From NCBI GenBank assembly GCA_009693235.1, contig SHXR01000038.1:1-43682 (forward strand): DNA of 43,682 bases. The letters run 5' to 3'. Source of the stretch: Betaproteobacteria bacterium. GTDB taxonomy: Bacteria > Pseudomonadota > Gammaproteobacteria > Burkholderiales > SG8-39. The translations under genes and the position numbers were made by a program. Shown here piece after piece: positions 34,463 through 43,682 of the stretch; the first letter of the stretch is position 1; every line of letters begins with the position of its first letter. A model generated the notes under the pieces. The model had not been told where the DNA came from. It did no database searches and was given only the letters and a program-made list of their open reading frames with translations.

Positions 34463-37285
34463 ATGATGAAAGATTTGCAATCGAGTTCGTATCTCTTCGG
34501 TGGCAACGCACCCTTTGTCGAAGAGCTCTACGAGGCGTATTTGAACAATCCGCAGGCCGTGCCCGAATCATGGCGCGGCTATTTCGACAAGATCCAGCTA
34601 CTGCCCGGCAGCGACGGTCGTGACGTCGCACATGCCCCGATCATCGAAGCCTTCGCCCAGCGCGCCAAGGCGGGCACATTGCGGCAGGCGGGCACACCAT
34701 TCGACCATGCCGTCAACCGGAAGCAGATATATGTTCTGCTCCTGATCGGCGCTTATCGGATCATGGGCTCGCGATGGGCCGATCTTGATCCCCTGCGTCG
34801 TATCACGCGCCCGCAAATCCCCGAGCTCGAGCCGGCCTTCTACGATTTGACAGAAGCCGACATGGAGCTCGAATTCGATACCGGCACCCTGGTCGGGCCG
34901 GAGCGGGCGACGCTGCGCGAAATCCTGCAAATTCTGCGGGAGACCTACTGCGGCACCATCGGCGCGGAATATATGTACATCAGCGATCCCGCGCAAAAAC
35001 GCTGGATTCAACAGCGCCTGGAACCGGTGCGTGGTCGTCCGTTGCTCGATATCCAGGTGCGCAAGCGCCTGCTGGAAAGACTGACCGCGGCCGAGACGCT
35101 GGAAAAATATCTGCACACCCGTTACGTCGGCCAGAAACGGTTCTCCCTCGAAGGCGGTGAAACGCTGATTTCCTGCATGGACGAAATCGTGCAGCGCGCA
35201 GGTGCCCATGGCATCGAAGAGTTAGTCATCGGGATGGCGCATCGCGGTCGGCTGAACGTGCTGGTCAATACCCTGGGTAAATCCCCAAAGGAATTGTTTG
35301 CCGAGTTCGAGGGCAAACATGCGAGCGATCTCACTGCCGGTGATGTGAAGTATCACAACGGCTTTTCGTCCGACGTGTCGACCCCAGGCGGTCCAATCCA
35401 CCTCACCCTGGCGTTCAATCCGTCGCATCTTGAGATCGTCAATCCGGTGGTTGCAGGCTCGGTGCGCGCGCGCCAACACCGCCGCAAAGACGATGATGGC
35501 GACCAGGTGCTGTCCGTTCTCTTGCACGGCGATGCGGCCTTCGCAGGGCAGGGCGTCATCATGGAGACCTTCAATCTCGCGCTCACCCGCGGCTACGGCA
35601 TCGGCGGTACGGTCCACATTGTGGTCAATAATCAGATCGGCTTCACGACGTCCGATTCAAGAGATACCCGCTCGACCACCTATTGCACCGACGTTGCAAA
35701 GATGATCGAAGCACCGATCTTTCATGTGAACGCGGATGATCCTGAAGCGGCTCATTTTGTCTGTCAACTGGTGATGGACTACCGCAAGACATTCAAAAAA
35801 GATGTCGTGATCGATCTCATCTGTTTCCGACGACTGGGCCACAACGAACAGGACGAGCCGTTCGTCACGCAGCCGTTGATGTACAAAAAGATCGGGCAGC
35901 ATCCTGGTACCCGCAAGCTGTACGGCGATAAACTCATCGCGCAGGGCGAAATCCATGCCGATGTACCCGATCAACTGATCAAGGACTACCGTCAGGCACT
36001 CGATGAGGGCCGGCAGACATCGAGCCCCGTCCTGTCCAATTTTCAGCGCAAGTACGCGGTCGACTGGTCGCCTTATGCCAATGCGCGCTGGACTGACAGC
36101 GCCGAGACCGCCGTGCCGCCTGCCGATCTTGAGCGGCTTGGCGAGCGCGTGACCCATGTTCCGGAAGGATTCAAACTGCATCCGACCGTCGAGCGTGTCA
36201 TGCAGGCGCGCCGCGACATGGTGCATGGCAAACGCGGTCTCGACTGGGGAATGGGCGAGACGCTGGCATATGCCTCCTTGCTGGTGAACGGGTATGGTGT
36301 GCGGTTGTCCGGTCAGGATTCGGGTCGCGGCACCTTTGCCCATCGCCATTCGGTGCTGCATGATCAGAATCGCGAAAAATGGGACCAAGGCAGCTACGCG
36401 CCGCTCACCAATCTCGCTGACAACCAGGCTGAATTCCAAGTCATCGATTCCGTCCTGTCAGAAGAAGCCGTGCTTGGATTCGAATATGGCTATGCATGCG
36501 CCGAGCCCAATGAATTGGTGATTTGGGAGGCGCAGTTTGGCGATTTCGCCAATGGCGCGCAGGTCGTCATCGACCAGTTCATTGCGTCGGGCGAAGCGAA
36601 GTGGGGGCGCCTGTGCGGTCTCGTGATGATGCTTCCGCATGGATATGAAGGCCAGGGTCCGGAGCATTCTTCGGCGCGCCTCGAACGCTATCTGCAGCTC
36701 TGCGCCGAACACAATATGCAAGTCTGTGTGCCGACCACGCCGGCGCAAATATTTCATTTGCTGCGCCGCCAAATAGTCCGTAATTTCAGGAAACCCCTGG
36801 TCATCCTGACGCCAAAATCGCTGTTGCGCAAACCAGAAGCCGTCTCGCCGATCAAAGACCTTGCCAAGGGTGGATTTCAGACGGTGATCGGAGAAATAGA
36901 TGAATTGAAGACCGATGAGGTCACGCGCATCGTCGCATGCAGCGGCAAGGTCTATTACGATCTGCTGGCAGCGCGTCGCGAGCGAAAGATCGAGAACATC
37001 GCAATCATCCGCGTTGAACAGCTCTATCCATTCCCGCATAAGCAGTTCGGCGCCGAGATGAAGCGTTATCCCAATGCGCGCGAAGTGGTGTGGTGTCAGG
37101 AAGAACCGCAGAATCAAGGCGCCTGGTATCAGACGCAGCACTACTTTGGCGAGAACATGCGTGCCGATCAGCGACTGTCCTACACCGGGCGGCCATCCTC
37201 GGCCTCACCGGCCGTGGGTTATGTCGCAAAGCATGCGGAGCAACAAAAGAAATTGGTGGATATGGCGTTCGGAAAACTTCGTTAA
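34463..37285 (+). CDS. sucA: 2-Oxoglutarate dehydrogenase E1 component
   Basis: Thiamine-diphosphate enzyme that decarboxylates 2-oxoglutarate and transfers the succinyl group to SucB lipoate. The 940-residue protein starts with the E2-contacting peptide SSSYLFGGNAPFVEELYEAYL, then ERLTAAETLEKYLHTRYVGQKRFSLEGGE, the GMAHRGRLNVLVN block with the TPP-binding His, HGDAAFAGQGVIMETFNL with the diphosphate-binding GDA, NNQIGFTT, and the second pyrimidine-type domain with SGQDSGRGTFAHRH and LPHGYEGQGPEHSSAR. Start at ATG 34463 (another ATG follows directly). A 203-nt spacer after gltA contains GC-rich hairpins. Confidence 0.97.
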   Translation: MMKDLQSSSYLFGGNAPFVEELYEAYLNNPQAVPESWRGYFDKIQLLPGSDGRDVAHAPIIEAFAQRAKAGTLRQAGTPFDHAVNRKQIYVLLLIGAYRIMGSRWADLDPLRRITRPQIPELEPAFYDLTEADMELEFDTGTLVGPERATLREILQILRETYCGTIGAEYMYISDPAQKRWIQQRLEPVRGRPLLDIQVRKRLLERLTAAETLEKYLHTRYVGQKRFSLEGGETLISCMDEIVQRAGAHGIEELVIGMAHRGRLNVLVNTLGKSPKELFAEFEGKHASDLTAGDVKYHNGFSSDVSTPGGPIHLTLAFNPSHLEIVNPVVAGSVRARQHRRKDDDGDQVLSVLLHGDAAFAGQGVIMETFNLALTRGYGIGGTVHIVVNNQIGFTTSDSRDTRSTTYCTDVAKMIEAPIFHVNADDPEAAHFVCQLVMDYRKTFKKDVVIDLICFRRLGHNEQDEPFVTQPLMYKKIGQHPGTRKLYGDKLIAQGEIHADVPDQLIKDYRQALDEGRQTSSPVLSNFQRKYAVDWSPYANARWTDSAETAVPPADLERLGERVTHVPEGFKLHPTVERVMQARRDMVHGKRGLDWGMGETLAYASLLVNGYGVRLSGQDSGRGTFAHRHSVLHDQNREKWDQGSYAPLTNLADNQAEFQVIDSVLSEEAVLGFEYGYACAEPNELVIWEAQFGDFANGAQVVIDQFIASGEAKWGRLCGLVMMLPHGYEGQGPEHSSARLERYLQLCAEHNMQVCVPTTPAQIFHLLRRQIVRNFRKPLVILTPKSLLRKPEAVSPIKDLAKGGFQTVIGEIDELKTDEVTRIVACSGKVYYDLLAARRERKIENIAIIRVEQLYPFPHKQFGAEMKRYPNAREVVWCQEEPQNQGAWYQTQHYFGENMRADQRLSYTGRPSSASPAVGYVAKHAEQQKKLVDMAFGKLR

Positions 37286-37553
37286 GCGAAGCCTTTTCGT
37301 CCCAAAGATGTTCGCAGCACAGCTGGTCGCGCAGCACCGTTGGTCGCAATTTCAGTACAAAGAAAGAGGGAAGAGTATTCGGTGACCTTGGGGCCCTGCG
37401 CCCCAACCAGCCGCTCTTCTAAAGGTCTAAAGGGTTGGAGACGAAGTACGAGGCCGACCCCTCGTCCGGCGCGTTACGCGCAGTGTTTTCTGCTGTTCAT
37501 CGCTTGCGGGTTGAACCCGGCGCGATGTAAGAAACCGAACGGAGAGATTGATT
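37286..37553. other. Structured spacer between sucA and sucB
   Basis: This 268-nt spacer is long for a sucAB junction and has no coding potential I could support. It holds several perfect short inverted repeats: GGGGC/GCCCC (around 37391-37405), GCGCG-TTA-CGCGC (around 37468-37480) and CGGGTT-G-AACCCG (around 37507-37519). They may act in RNA stability or pausing. Confidence 0.4.
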
Positions 37554-38813
37554 ATGTTGGTTGAAGTGAAAGTACCGCAGCTGTCGGAGTCGGTTGCCGA
37601 AGCCACGCTGCTTAGTTGGCATAAACAGGTCGGTGAAGCGGTCAAGCGTGATGAGAATCTGATCGATATCGAAACCGACAAAGTCGTCCTCGAACTCCCC
37701 GCGCCGATCGATGGGGTCATCGTCAAGATTGCCAAAACAGATGGTGGATTGGTGGTGAGCGGTGAAATTATCGCCACTATCGATACCGAAGCGCGACCCA
37801 GCACGGGCGCTGTTGCGGCGGCTGTCCCGGGGGTCAAGCCATCGCCTGCCTCGGTATTACCGACCCAGCATGCTTCGCCGTCTGGTATAGACACGCGCAT
37901 GATGCCGGCGGCGCGGAAAATCGCCGCCGAGCAGGGCGTGGATGTCAGCAAGATCGCCGGAACGGGTCGCGATGGACGGGTGACCAAAGGCGATGTGCTG
38001 GAGCAAGCAGCTCGATCACCCGCCATGAGTACACCGCCCAGTCAACCTGCGGCCGCACGCCCACCATTTTCCCAGGCGTCGGCGCCAGTTAACTTGGATC
38101 CGCTGCTCACCAATCGCCCGCAACAAAGAGTGTCGATGTCACGCCTGCGTGCGCGCGTTGCGGAACGCCTGGTCCAGTCGCAATCGAACGCGGCCATTCT
38201 CACGACCTTTAACGAGGTCAATATGGCGCCGGTGATCGATCTGCGTAAAAAATATGGCGAGCGCTTCGAAAAGGAGCATGGAGTCCGCTTGGGATTTATG
38301 TCCTTCTTCGTCAAGGCGGCGGTGCACGCATTGAAGAAATATCCGATCGTCAACGCCTCGGTGGATGGCAATGAGATCGTCTACCACGGGTTCTTCGACA
38401 TCGGCATCGCGGTTGCCAGCCCGCGTGGCCTGGTGGTACCTATTCTGCGTGATGTGGATCAACTGTCGATCGCTGATACCGAGAAGAAGATCGCCCTGTT
38501 CGGCACCAAGGCCAAGGAAGGGAAACTCTCCATTGAGGATCTCACCGGCGGGACGTTTTCTATTTCCAATGGCGGGGTGTTCGGATCGATGCTGTCCACC
38601 CCGATCATCAATCCGCCACAAAGCGCCATCCTCGGTGTCCATGCGACCAAGGATCGTGCGGTGGTTGAGAACGGTCAGATTGTCGTGCGGCCGATGAACT
38701 ATCTCGCCCTTTCTTATGATCACCGGATCATCGATGGTCGCGAAGCGGTGCTCGCGTTGGTTGCCATGAAGGATGCGCTGGAGGATCCGGCGCGTCTTCT
38801 CCTCGATCTGTAG
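37554..38813 (+). CDS. sucB: 2-Oxoglutarate dehydrogenase E2 component (dihydrolipoyl succinyltransferase)
   Basis: Core of the 2-oxoglutarate dehydrogenase complex, 419 residues. A single lipoyl domain at the N-terminus carries the modified Lys in IETDKVVLE (about residue 43); a Pro/Ala-rich linker follows, then the peripheral subunit-binding domain ([35 protein letters not shown]), a second linker and the catalytic domain ending in [17 protein letters not shown] with the active-site His and Asp. ATG at 37554 follows CGGAGAGA; an in-frame TTG six bases earlier is less likely. lpd follows after 10 nt. Confidence 0.97.
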   Translation: MLVEVKVPQLSESVAEATLLSWHKQVGEAVKRDENLIDIETDKVVLELPAPIDGVIVKIAKTDGGLVVSGEIIATIDTEARPSTGAVAAAVPGVKPSPASVLPTQHASPSGIDTRMMPAARKIAAEQGVDVSKIAGTGRDGRVTKGDVLEQAARSPAMSTPPSQPAAARPPFSQASAPVNLDPLLTNRPQQRVSMSRLRARVAERLVQSQSNAAILTTFNEVNMAPVIDLRKKYGERFEKEHGVRLGFMSFFVKAAVHALKKYPIVNASVDGNEIVYHGFFDIGIAVASPRGLVVPILRDVDQLSIADTEKKIALFGTKAKEGKLSIEDLTGGTFSISNGGVFGSMLSTPIINPPQSAILGVHATKDRAVVENGQIVVRPMNYLALSYDHRIIDGREAVLALVAMKDALEDPARLLLDL

Positions 38814-38823
38814 CCGCTACGCA

Positions 38824-40242
38824 ATGCCAACTCAATTTGATGTAGTCGTCATCGGCGCCGGACCGGCCGGGTACGTCGCCGCGATTCGTGCGGCGCAGCT
38901 TGGGCTGAAGACCGCATGCGTCGAAGAATGGCAAACCCTCAAGGGTGAATACGTGCTCGGTGGGACGTGCCTCAACGTCGGCTGCATTCCGTCGAAGGCG
39001 ATGCTCGAATCCTCGGAGCATTTCGAAGCTGCGACCTCTAAACTGGTCGATCATGGCATCACGATCACTGGTGCGTCGTTCGACCTTGCCAAGATGCTCG
39101 CGCGCAAGGACGCGATCGTCGGCAAGATGACGAAGGGCATCGATTACCTGTTTCGCAAGAACAAGGTGACTTGGCTGAAGGGCCATGGTCGCCTCGGCCC
39201 CCGCAATGAAGACGGTTGGCAAATCATCGTCGGCGAAGCATCGGTCGCCGCACGCTTTGTCATTATCGCCACCGGCTCCAAGGCACGGCCGCTGCCTGGC
39301 GTGACGGTCGATCAGCAATTGGTCTGCGACAACATCGGCGCGCTGGCGTTTGAGACCGTGCCGAAGCGCCTGGGTGTCATCGGTGCTGGAGTGATCGGCC
39401 TGGAGTTGGGCAGCGTGTGGCGCCGCCTCGGGGCCAACGTCACCATTCTTGAGGCGCTCCCGACCTTCCTTGCCGCAGCCGATGAGGCGATTGCGAAAGA
39501 GGCATGGAAGCTTTTCACTAGCCATGCTGATCTGACGATCAAACTGAGTGCCAAGATCAAAGCGGTGACGATCGGCGCATCGAGCGTGTCGGTTCAGTAC
39601 ACGCATGAGGGTGCGGAACACCAGCTCGAATGTGATCGATTGATCGTGTCGATTGGGCGGATTCCCAATACCGACAACCTCGACGCTGAAGCAGTCGGCC
39701 TCAAATTAGAAGGTCGCGGCTTTATCGATGTGGATGAGCATTGCCGGACCAATCTGCCGAATGTCTATGCCGTTGGCGATGTGGTGCGTGGCCCAATGCT
39801 TGCACATAAAGGGAGCGAAGAAGGCGTCATGGTCGCCGAGGCAATTGCCGGACAGAAAGGCCATGTCAATTTGAATACGATCCCTTGGGTGATCTACACA
39901 TCACCCGAGATCGCCTGGGTAGGCAAGAGCGAGCGCGAGTTGAATGAGGCGGGCATCCCATATCGGGTTGGCGTCTTTCCGTTTACAGCCAATGGTCGAG
40001 CACAAGGACAGGATGAAACCGATGGTTTCATCAAGATGCTCGCGCATGCGAACACCGATGAGATCCTGGGCGTCCATATCGTCAATTCGCATGCGTCTGA
40101 ATTGATTGCCGAGGCGGTGGTCGCCATGGAGTTCCGTGCCTCGGCGGAAGACATCGCGCGCATCGTTCATGCCCATCCGACGCTCTCTGAGGTCATGCAT
40201 GAAGCCGCGCTTGGCACCCTTGGCCGCGCCTTGCATATCTAG
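38824..40242 (+). CDS. lpd: Dihydrolipoamide dehydrogenase (E3)
   Basis: FAD enzyme that reoxidises lipoyl groups of the 2-oxoglutarate dehydrogenase complex. The 472-residue protein has the FAD-binding [14 protein letters not shown], the redox disulfide [13 protein letters not shown], the NAD-binding [13 protein letters not shown], the second FAD motif [17 protein letters not shown] and the catalytic His-Glu pair in [16 protein letters not shown] at 38824 is 10 nt after the sucB stop; the 17-codon extension upstream lies in sucB and is rejected. Position in the operon points to the 2-oxoglutarate complex. Confidence 0.97.
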   Translation: MPTQFDVVVIGAGPAGYVAAIRAAQLGLKTACVEEWQTLKGEYVLGGTCLNVGCIPSKAMLESSEHFEAATSKLVDHGITITGASFDLAKMLARKDAIVGKMTKGIDYLFRKNKVTWLKGHGRLGPRNEDGWQIIVGEASVAARFVIIATGSKARPLPGVTVDQQLVCDNIGALAFETVPKRLGVIGAGVIGLELGSVWRRLGANVTILEALPTFLAAADEAIAKEAWKLFTSHADLTIKLSAKIKAVTIGASSVSVQYTHEGAEHQLECDRLIVSIGRIPNTDNLDAEAVGLKLEGRGFIDVDEHCRTNLPNVYAVGDVVRGPMLAHKGSEEGVMVAEAIAGQKGHVNLNTIPWVIYTSPEIAWVGKSERELNEAGIPYRVGVFPFTANGRAQGQDETDGFIKMLAHANTDEILGVHIVNSHASELIAEAVVAMEFRASAEDIARIVHAHPTLSEVMHEAALGTLGRALHI

Positions 40243-40262
40243 CATGCATCACGGGCTGCATA

Positions 40263-41465
40263 ATGAGTGATCCGGCACCGGCCGAAGCGGATGAAAGGGA
40301 TGATCCGGCGCCAATAGGCCTGTCGGTCCTGGCGTTGTATGAGAGGGCGCTGAGGAAACGCGGATTCATTGCCGACGCCTCGCAACAGGCCGCCGTGGCG
40401 CGCCTGCAGCAATTGTTTGAGGAATGGACGTCTTATAAGGAGCGCCGCCGTAACGCATTGCTCCGCGTGCTGGTGAAGCCGCCCTTGCCGCGTGGTGTCT
40501 ATCTTTGGGGCGGTGTCGGCCGCGGTAAAACTTTCCTGATGGACAGTTTCTATCGCGCCGTTCCGCTGGTGCGCAAACGCCGCGTGCATTTTCACCATTT
40601 CATGCGCGATGTCCACCGTTTGCTGGCCGAACTCAAAAGCGTTCCAAACCCGCTGAATGAACTGGCGTTTCGCTTGGCGAAGCGTTACCGGCTGATCTGC
40701 TTTGACGAGCTTCATGTCAATGACGTGGCCGATGCACTGATCCTTGGCCGGCTATTCGATCGAACGGTACGGAGCGGTGTCGTTTATTGCATGACCTCCA
40801 ACTATCATCCGGACGAGCTGTATCGCGACGGCTTGAAGCGCGAGGACTTCCTGTCGGCGATTCGCCTTATCAAGGAAAGTCTCGATGTGATTAATGTCGA
40901 CAGCGGCATCGATTATCGACGACGCGCCTTGGAACATGTACGGGCCTACCATTGTCCACTGGGTGCGCCGACCGATCGCGCCCTGCGGGATACCTTCGAA
41001 CGCATCGCCGAGGTGGAGGAAGAGACCCATGAGCTCGATGTGGAAGGGCGGGTTATTCCGTACCGGCATCGCGCCGCGGGCGTCGTCTGGTTCGATTTTG
41101 CGGTGATCTGCGGCTGGGGTCGCTCGCAAAACGACTACCTGGATTTGTCGAAACGTTTTCATACCGTCATCGTTGCGGGCGTTCCGCGAATGGGCCTGTC
41201 CCGTGCGGATGAGGCACGCCGTTTCACGTTGATGGTCGATGTCTTCTACGACAACCGTGTCAACCTCATTGTCTCAGCCGAAGCCCCGCCAGAGCGTCTG
41301 CTCGCCGTGGAAGGTGAGGCGATCGATGCGCGTTTGCGTGCCATGCAATTCGAGTTCGATCGGACCGCCAGCCGCTTGATGGAAATGCAATCGCTCGAAT
41401 ACCTTGCGCAAGCGCGTCGGGCCGGACGTGATTTCAATGGCGGGCCAGCCGCGGCAACTGGGTAG
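40263..41465 (+). CDS. zapE: Cell division protein ZapE (AFG1-like ATPase)
   Basis: A 400-residue P-loop ATPase of the AFG1/ZapE family. Walker A is WGGVGRGKTFLMD, Walker B LICFDELHVNDVADA, and the sensor region MTSNYHPDELYRDGLKRE is typical. E. coli ZapE associates with FtsZ under stress; mitochondrial AFG1 helps remove faulty respiratory subunits. It follows lpd by 20 nt and is commonly found at the end of the TCA operon in betaproteobacteria, consistent with a link to respiratory-complex quality control, though this is inference. ATG at 40263 is the first in frame. Confidence 0.93.
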   Translation: MSDPAPAEADERDDPAPIGLSVLALYERALRKRGFIADASQQAAVARLQQLFEEWTSYKERRRNALLRVLVKPPLPRGVYLWGGVGRGKTFLMDSFYRAVPLVRKRRVHFHHFMRDVHRLLAELKSVPNPLNELAFRLAKRYRLICFDELHVNDVADALILGRLFDRTVRSGVVYCMTSNYHPDELYRDGLKREDFLSAIRLIKESLDVINVDSGIDYRRRALEHVRAYHCPLGAPTDRALRDTFERIAEVEEETHELDVEGRVIPYRHRAAGVVWFDFAVICGWGRSQNDYLDLSKRFHTVIVAGVPRMGLSRADEARRFTLMVDVFYDNRVNLIVSAEAPPERLLAVEGEAIDARLRAMQFEFDRTASRLMEMQSLEYLAQARRAGRDFNGGPAAATG

Positions 41466-41618
41466 GCGTATCGTTCCGGACGGTACGCGTATCATTCGCG
41501 CTATTCCTGAGGGGTCGCCAATTTAGGCGGCAAAACCAAGCTCAAGTCAGTCGCGAAGTACGAATAGGCTGTCGCCTAAGTTCGCGATTTGTGTGTCACT
41601 GGACCGCGCGAGGGTCTC

Positions 41619-43520
41619 ATGCAAGGCGAGAAATATCGGCAGTTTCATGCCCGCTCGATCAATGAGCGGGAACTGTTCTGGCGCGAACAAGCGGCGCTAA
41701 TTCATTGGCAGCGGCCGTTTGATGCGGTGCTCGACTATAGCCGGCCGCCCTTCGCAAAATGGTTCATCGGCGGCAAGACCAATCTATGCTTCAACGCCGT
41801 CGATCGCTGGCTCGCGACGCAAGCCGACGAACGGGCCTTGATTTGGGTTTCGACCGAGGTCAATCAAGAGCGAACCTACACCTTCGCTGCATTGGCGCGG
41901 GAAGTGAATCGTGCCGCGGCGATGATGCAGGCATGCGGGGTTGGCCACAGCGATCGCGTCCTGATCTATATGCCGATGATTCCGGAAGCGGCGTTCGCCA
42001 TGCTCGCCTGCGCGCGACTAGGTGCAATTCATTCAGTGGTTTTCGGCGGTTTTGCATCGCACAGCCTTGCAACGCGGATCGATGATGCGAAGCCGAAATT
42101 GATCGTGTCGGCCGATGGCGGCTCGCGTGCCGGAAAAGTGGTCGCATATAAACCGCTCCTCGATGAAGCGATCAGACTGGCTAGGCATAAGCCCGCAACC
42201 GTTCTGTTGGTTGATCGTGGCTTGGCGCCAATGCGTAAGACGGCCGATCGGGATTTGGATTGGACGAGCTTTGGCGCAGCATACGATCATGCACAGATTC
42301 CGGTGACCTGGCTCGAAGCTAGCGATCCTTCCTACATTCTCTACACGTCAGGCACGACCGGAAAACCGAAGGGTGTGCAGCGCGATACTGGCGGACATGC
42401 GGTCGCGCTGGCCGCATCGATGAAATACATCTTCTGCGGTAACGCGGGGGAAACGTATTTTTCAACATCCGATATCGGCTGGGTGGTCGGACACTCGTAC
42501 ATCATCTATGGGCCGTTGCTGGCCGGTATGGCGACCATCATGTACGAAGGAACGCCCGTTCGCCCAGACGGCGGGATACTGTGGAAACTGGTTGAACAAT
42601 ACAAGGTGAGCGTCATGTTCAGCGCGCCCACCGCGATACGCGTATTGAAGAAGCAGGACCCGGCATTTCTCAAGAAGTATGATCTTGCATCGCTTCGGCA
42701 TCTCTTCTTGGCCGGTGAACCGCTCGACGAGTCAACCGCCCAATGGATTCAAGAAGGACTGGGCCGGCCGGTCATCGACAATTTCTGGCAGACCGAAACC
42801 GGCTGGCCAATTCTTTCTGCCCAACCCGGGGTCGATGCGATGCTCACCAAGTTCGGGAGCCCCTCGATCCCGGTGTATGGCTATGACGTTCGGTTGCTGA
42901 ACGAGCAGACTGGGAAGGAAGTGGGCGCGGGCGAAAAAGGGGTCGTGGCCATCATGCCGCCCTTGCCGCCCGGTTGCATGAGTACGGTATGGGGCGACGA
43001 CGACCGGTTTGTCGAAACCTATTTCAAGACCATTCCCGGCCAGCTCGCCTATTCGACGTTCGACTGGGGTGTTCGGGACGAGAACGGTTACTACTTCATC
43101 CTCGGCCGCACCGACGATGTGATCAATGTCGCCGGCCATCGACTCGGGACGCGCGAGATCGAAGAGTCGATCAGCTCGCACGCGTCGATTGCCGAGGTGG
43201 CTGTTATCGGTGTTGCCGACCCATTAAAGGGACAGGTACCGGTCGGTTTCGCGGTCGTCAAGGATGCAACGCAGATCGAAACTGCTGCGGCGCGGATGCA
43301 ATTGGAGGGCGATTTGATGAAAGTCGTCGATACGCAACTGGGCGCCATCGCGCGTCCTGCGCGCATCCATTTCGTTTCTATGCTGCCGAAAACACGTTCT
43401 GGAAAAATCTTGCGACGATTGATTCAGGCCCTTTGCGAGGGGCGCGATCCGGGCGATCTCACCACCATCGAAGATCCCAGTGCGCTCGATCAGGTGAGGG
43501 CGTTGGTGAGCAAAGGTTAG
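41619..43520 (+). CDS. prpE: Propionyl-CoA synthetase
   Basis: AMP-forming acyl-CoA synthetase of 633 residues that activates propionate (or acetate) with ATP and CoA. It carries an acetyl-CoA-synthetase N-terminal domain (FHARSINERELFWREQA), P-loop YTSGTTGKPKGV, the PrpE-type stretch YFSTSDIGWVVGHSYIIYGPLLAG, WQTETGWP, and the C-terminal catalytic Lys in KTRSGKILRR, which is the usual site of regulatory acetylation. These fit PrpE better than acetyl-CoA synthetase. ATG at 41619 has GAGGG upstream; the ten extra codons to 41589 are rejected. It stands alone, 153 nt after zapE, without other methylcitrate-cycle genes in the window. Confidence 0.92.
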   Translation: MQGEKYRQFHARSINERELFWREQAALIHWQRPFDAVLDYSRPPFAKWFIGGKTNLCFNAVDRWLATQADERALIWVSTEVNQERTYTFAALAREVNRAAAMMQACGVGHSDRVLIYMPMIPEAAFAMLACARLGAIHSVVFGGFASHSLATRIDDAKPKLIVSADGGSRAGKVVAYKPLLDEAIRLARHKPATVLLVDRGLAPMRKTADRDLDWTSFGAAYDHAQIPVTWLEASDPSYILYTSGTTGKPKGVQRDTGGHAVALAASMKYIFCGNAGETYFSTSDIGWVVGHSYIIYGPLLAGMATIMYEGTPVRPDGGILWKLVEQYKVSVMFSAPTAIRVLKKQDPAFLKKYDLASLRHLFLAGEPLDESTAQWIQEGLGRPVIDNFWQTETGWPILSAQPGVDAMLTKFGSPSIPVYGYDVRLLNEQTGKEVGAGEKGVVAIMPPLPPGCMSTVWGDDDRFVETYFKTIPGQLAYSTFDWGVRDENGYYFILGRTDDVINVAGHRLGTREIEESISSHASIAEVAVIGVADPLKGQVPVGFAVVKDATQIETAAARMQLEGDLMKVVDTQLGAIARPARIHFVSMLPKTRSGKILRRLIQALCEGRDPGDLTTIEDPSALDQVRALVSKG

Positions 43521-43530
43521 TGTCGTGAGT

Positions 43531-43558
43531 CAGTAATTGTCCATCATCAGTAGTGTCC
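43531..43558 (+). repeat. Short tandem-like motif near the right edge
   Basis: CAGTAATTGTCC (43531-43542) is repeated imperfectly as CAGTAGTGTCC (43548-43558), just after prpE and before the truncated ORF. Repeated TGTCC-type motifs occur at the ends of some insertion sequences, so this may be an element boundary, but with only one end visible it cannot be tested here. Confidence 0.3.
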
Positions 43559-43589
43559 CAACGTTTTCACGAGAGACGGTTGTAGGTTG

Positions 43590-43682
43590 ATGATTGAACT
43601 ACAGAAACGAGCGATTTTGTCTGGTCTCGATTTGAACGTCGAGGAACAGACTTTGGGTCTTTTGCGGACCTCCGCGAAAGGC
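43590..43682 (+). CDS. Start of an unidentified ORF, truncated by the window end
   Basis: An ATG at 43590 opens a frame of 31 codons that is still open at the last base (begins MIELQKRAILSGLDLNVEEQ). The sequence is not recognised. A weak GTAGG lies upstream. It might be the first part of a transposase, given the repeat motif just before it, or an ordinary gene; there is too little to decide. It is read in the same direction as prpE, 69 nt later. Confidence 0.35.
   Translation, partial: MIELQKRAILSGLDLNVEEQTLGLLRTSAKG

Overview
The window (about 43.7 kb, GC-rich) looks like chromosome of a betaproteobacterium, most likely Burkholderiales or a relative. The main reasons are an aerobic benzoyl-CoA ('box') pathway with a BoxR regulator (an HTH fused to a shikimate-kinase-like domain), and the order sdhC-sdhD-sdhA-sdhB-sdhE-gltA-sucA-sucB-lpd-zapE with mdh and acnA divergent from it. 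No rRNA, tRNA, CRISPR array or complete insertion sequence was seen.

Left part (1-8.6 kb): a MarR regulator is followed by an unusual double-domain short-chain dehydrogenase that is broken at a run of eight G. Converging on it is the operon boxR-boxC-boxB. On the other side of an AT-rich palindromic BoxR-type operator (6385-6444), a small flavodoxin and a benzoate-CoA ligase run the other way. The ligase makes benzoyl-CoA, BoxB epoxidises it and BoxC opens the ring. The reductase gene boxA is not in the window.

Middle accessory part (8.6-15.2 kb): an outer-membrane barrel gene, frameshifted in a run of seven C; an ABC exporter pair (LolD-type ATPase and FtsX-type permease) overlapping an AttH/CrtC-like exported protein; and an MFS transporter.

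Second aromatic cluster (15.2-24.2 kb): a DapA-family lyase and 3-hydroxyanthranilate 3,4-dioxygenase face seven co-directional genes: MmsA-type CoA-acylating aldehyde dehydrogenase, 2-(amino/hydroxy)muconic semialdehyde dehydrogenase, alpha/beta hydrolase, FAH-family protein, NADPH:FMN reductase, 2-oxopent-4-enoate hydratase and 4-oxalocrotonate decarboxylase. This resembles an nba-type meta-cleavage pathway, but the expected decarboxylase (ACMSD), deaminase, 4-hydroxy-2-oxovalerate aldolase and acetaldehyde dehydrogenase are absent. The DapA and MmsA proteins may fill the lower steps. I consider this the best candidate for something undescribed.

Right part (24.2-43.5 kb): acnA and mdh on the minus strand, a small exported hypothetical protein between them, then the TCA operon from sdhC to lpd, zapE and a propionyl-CoA synthetase. 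The acetyl-CoA, pyruvate and succinyl-CoA expected from the aromatic clusters would feed straight into this cycle. Two copies of a ~97 bp hairpin-rich element with TTAAGGAA/TTCCTTAA ends lie in inverted orientation at 23268 and 27013. The last ~90 bases hold the start of an unidentified ORF running off the window.
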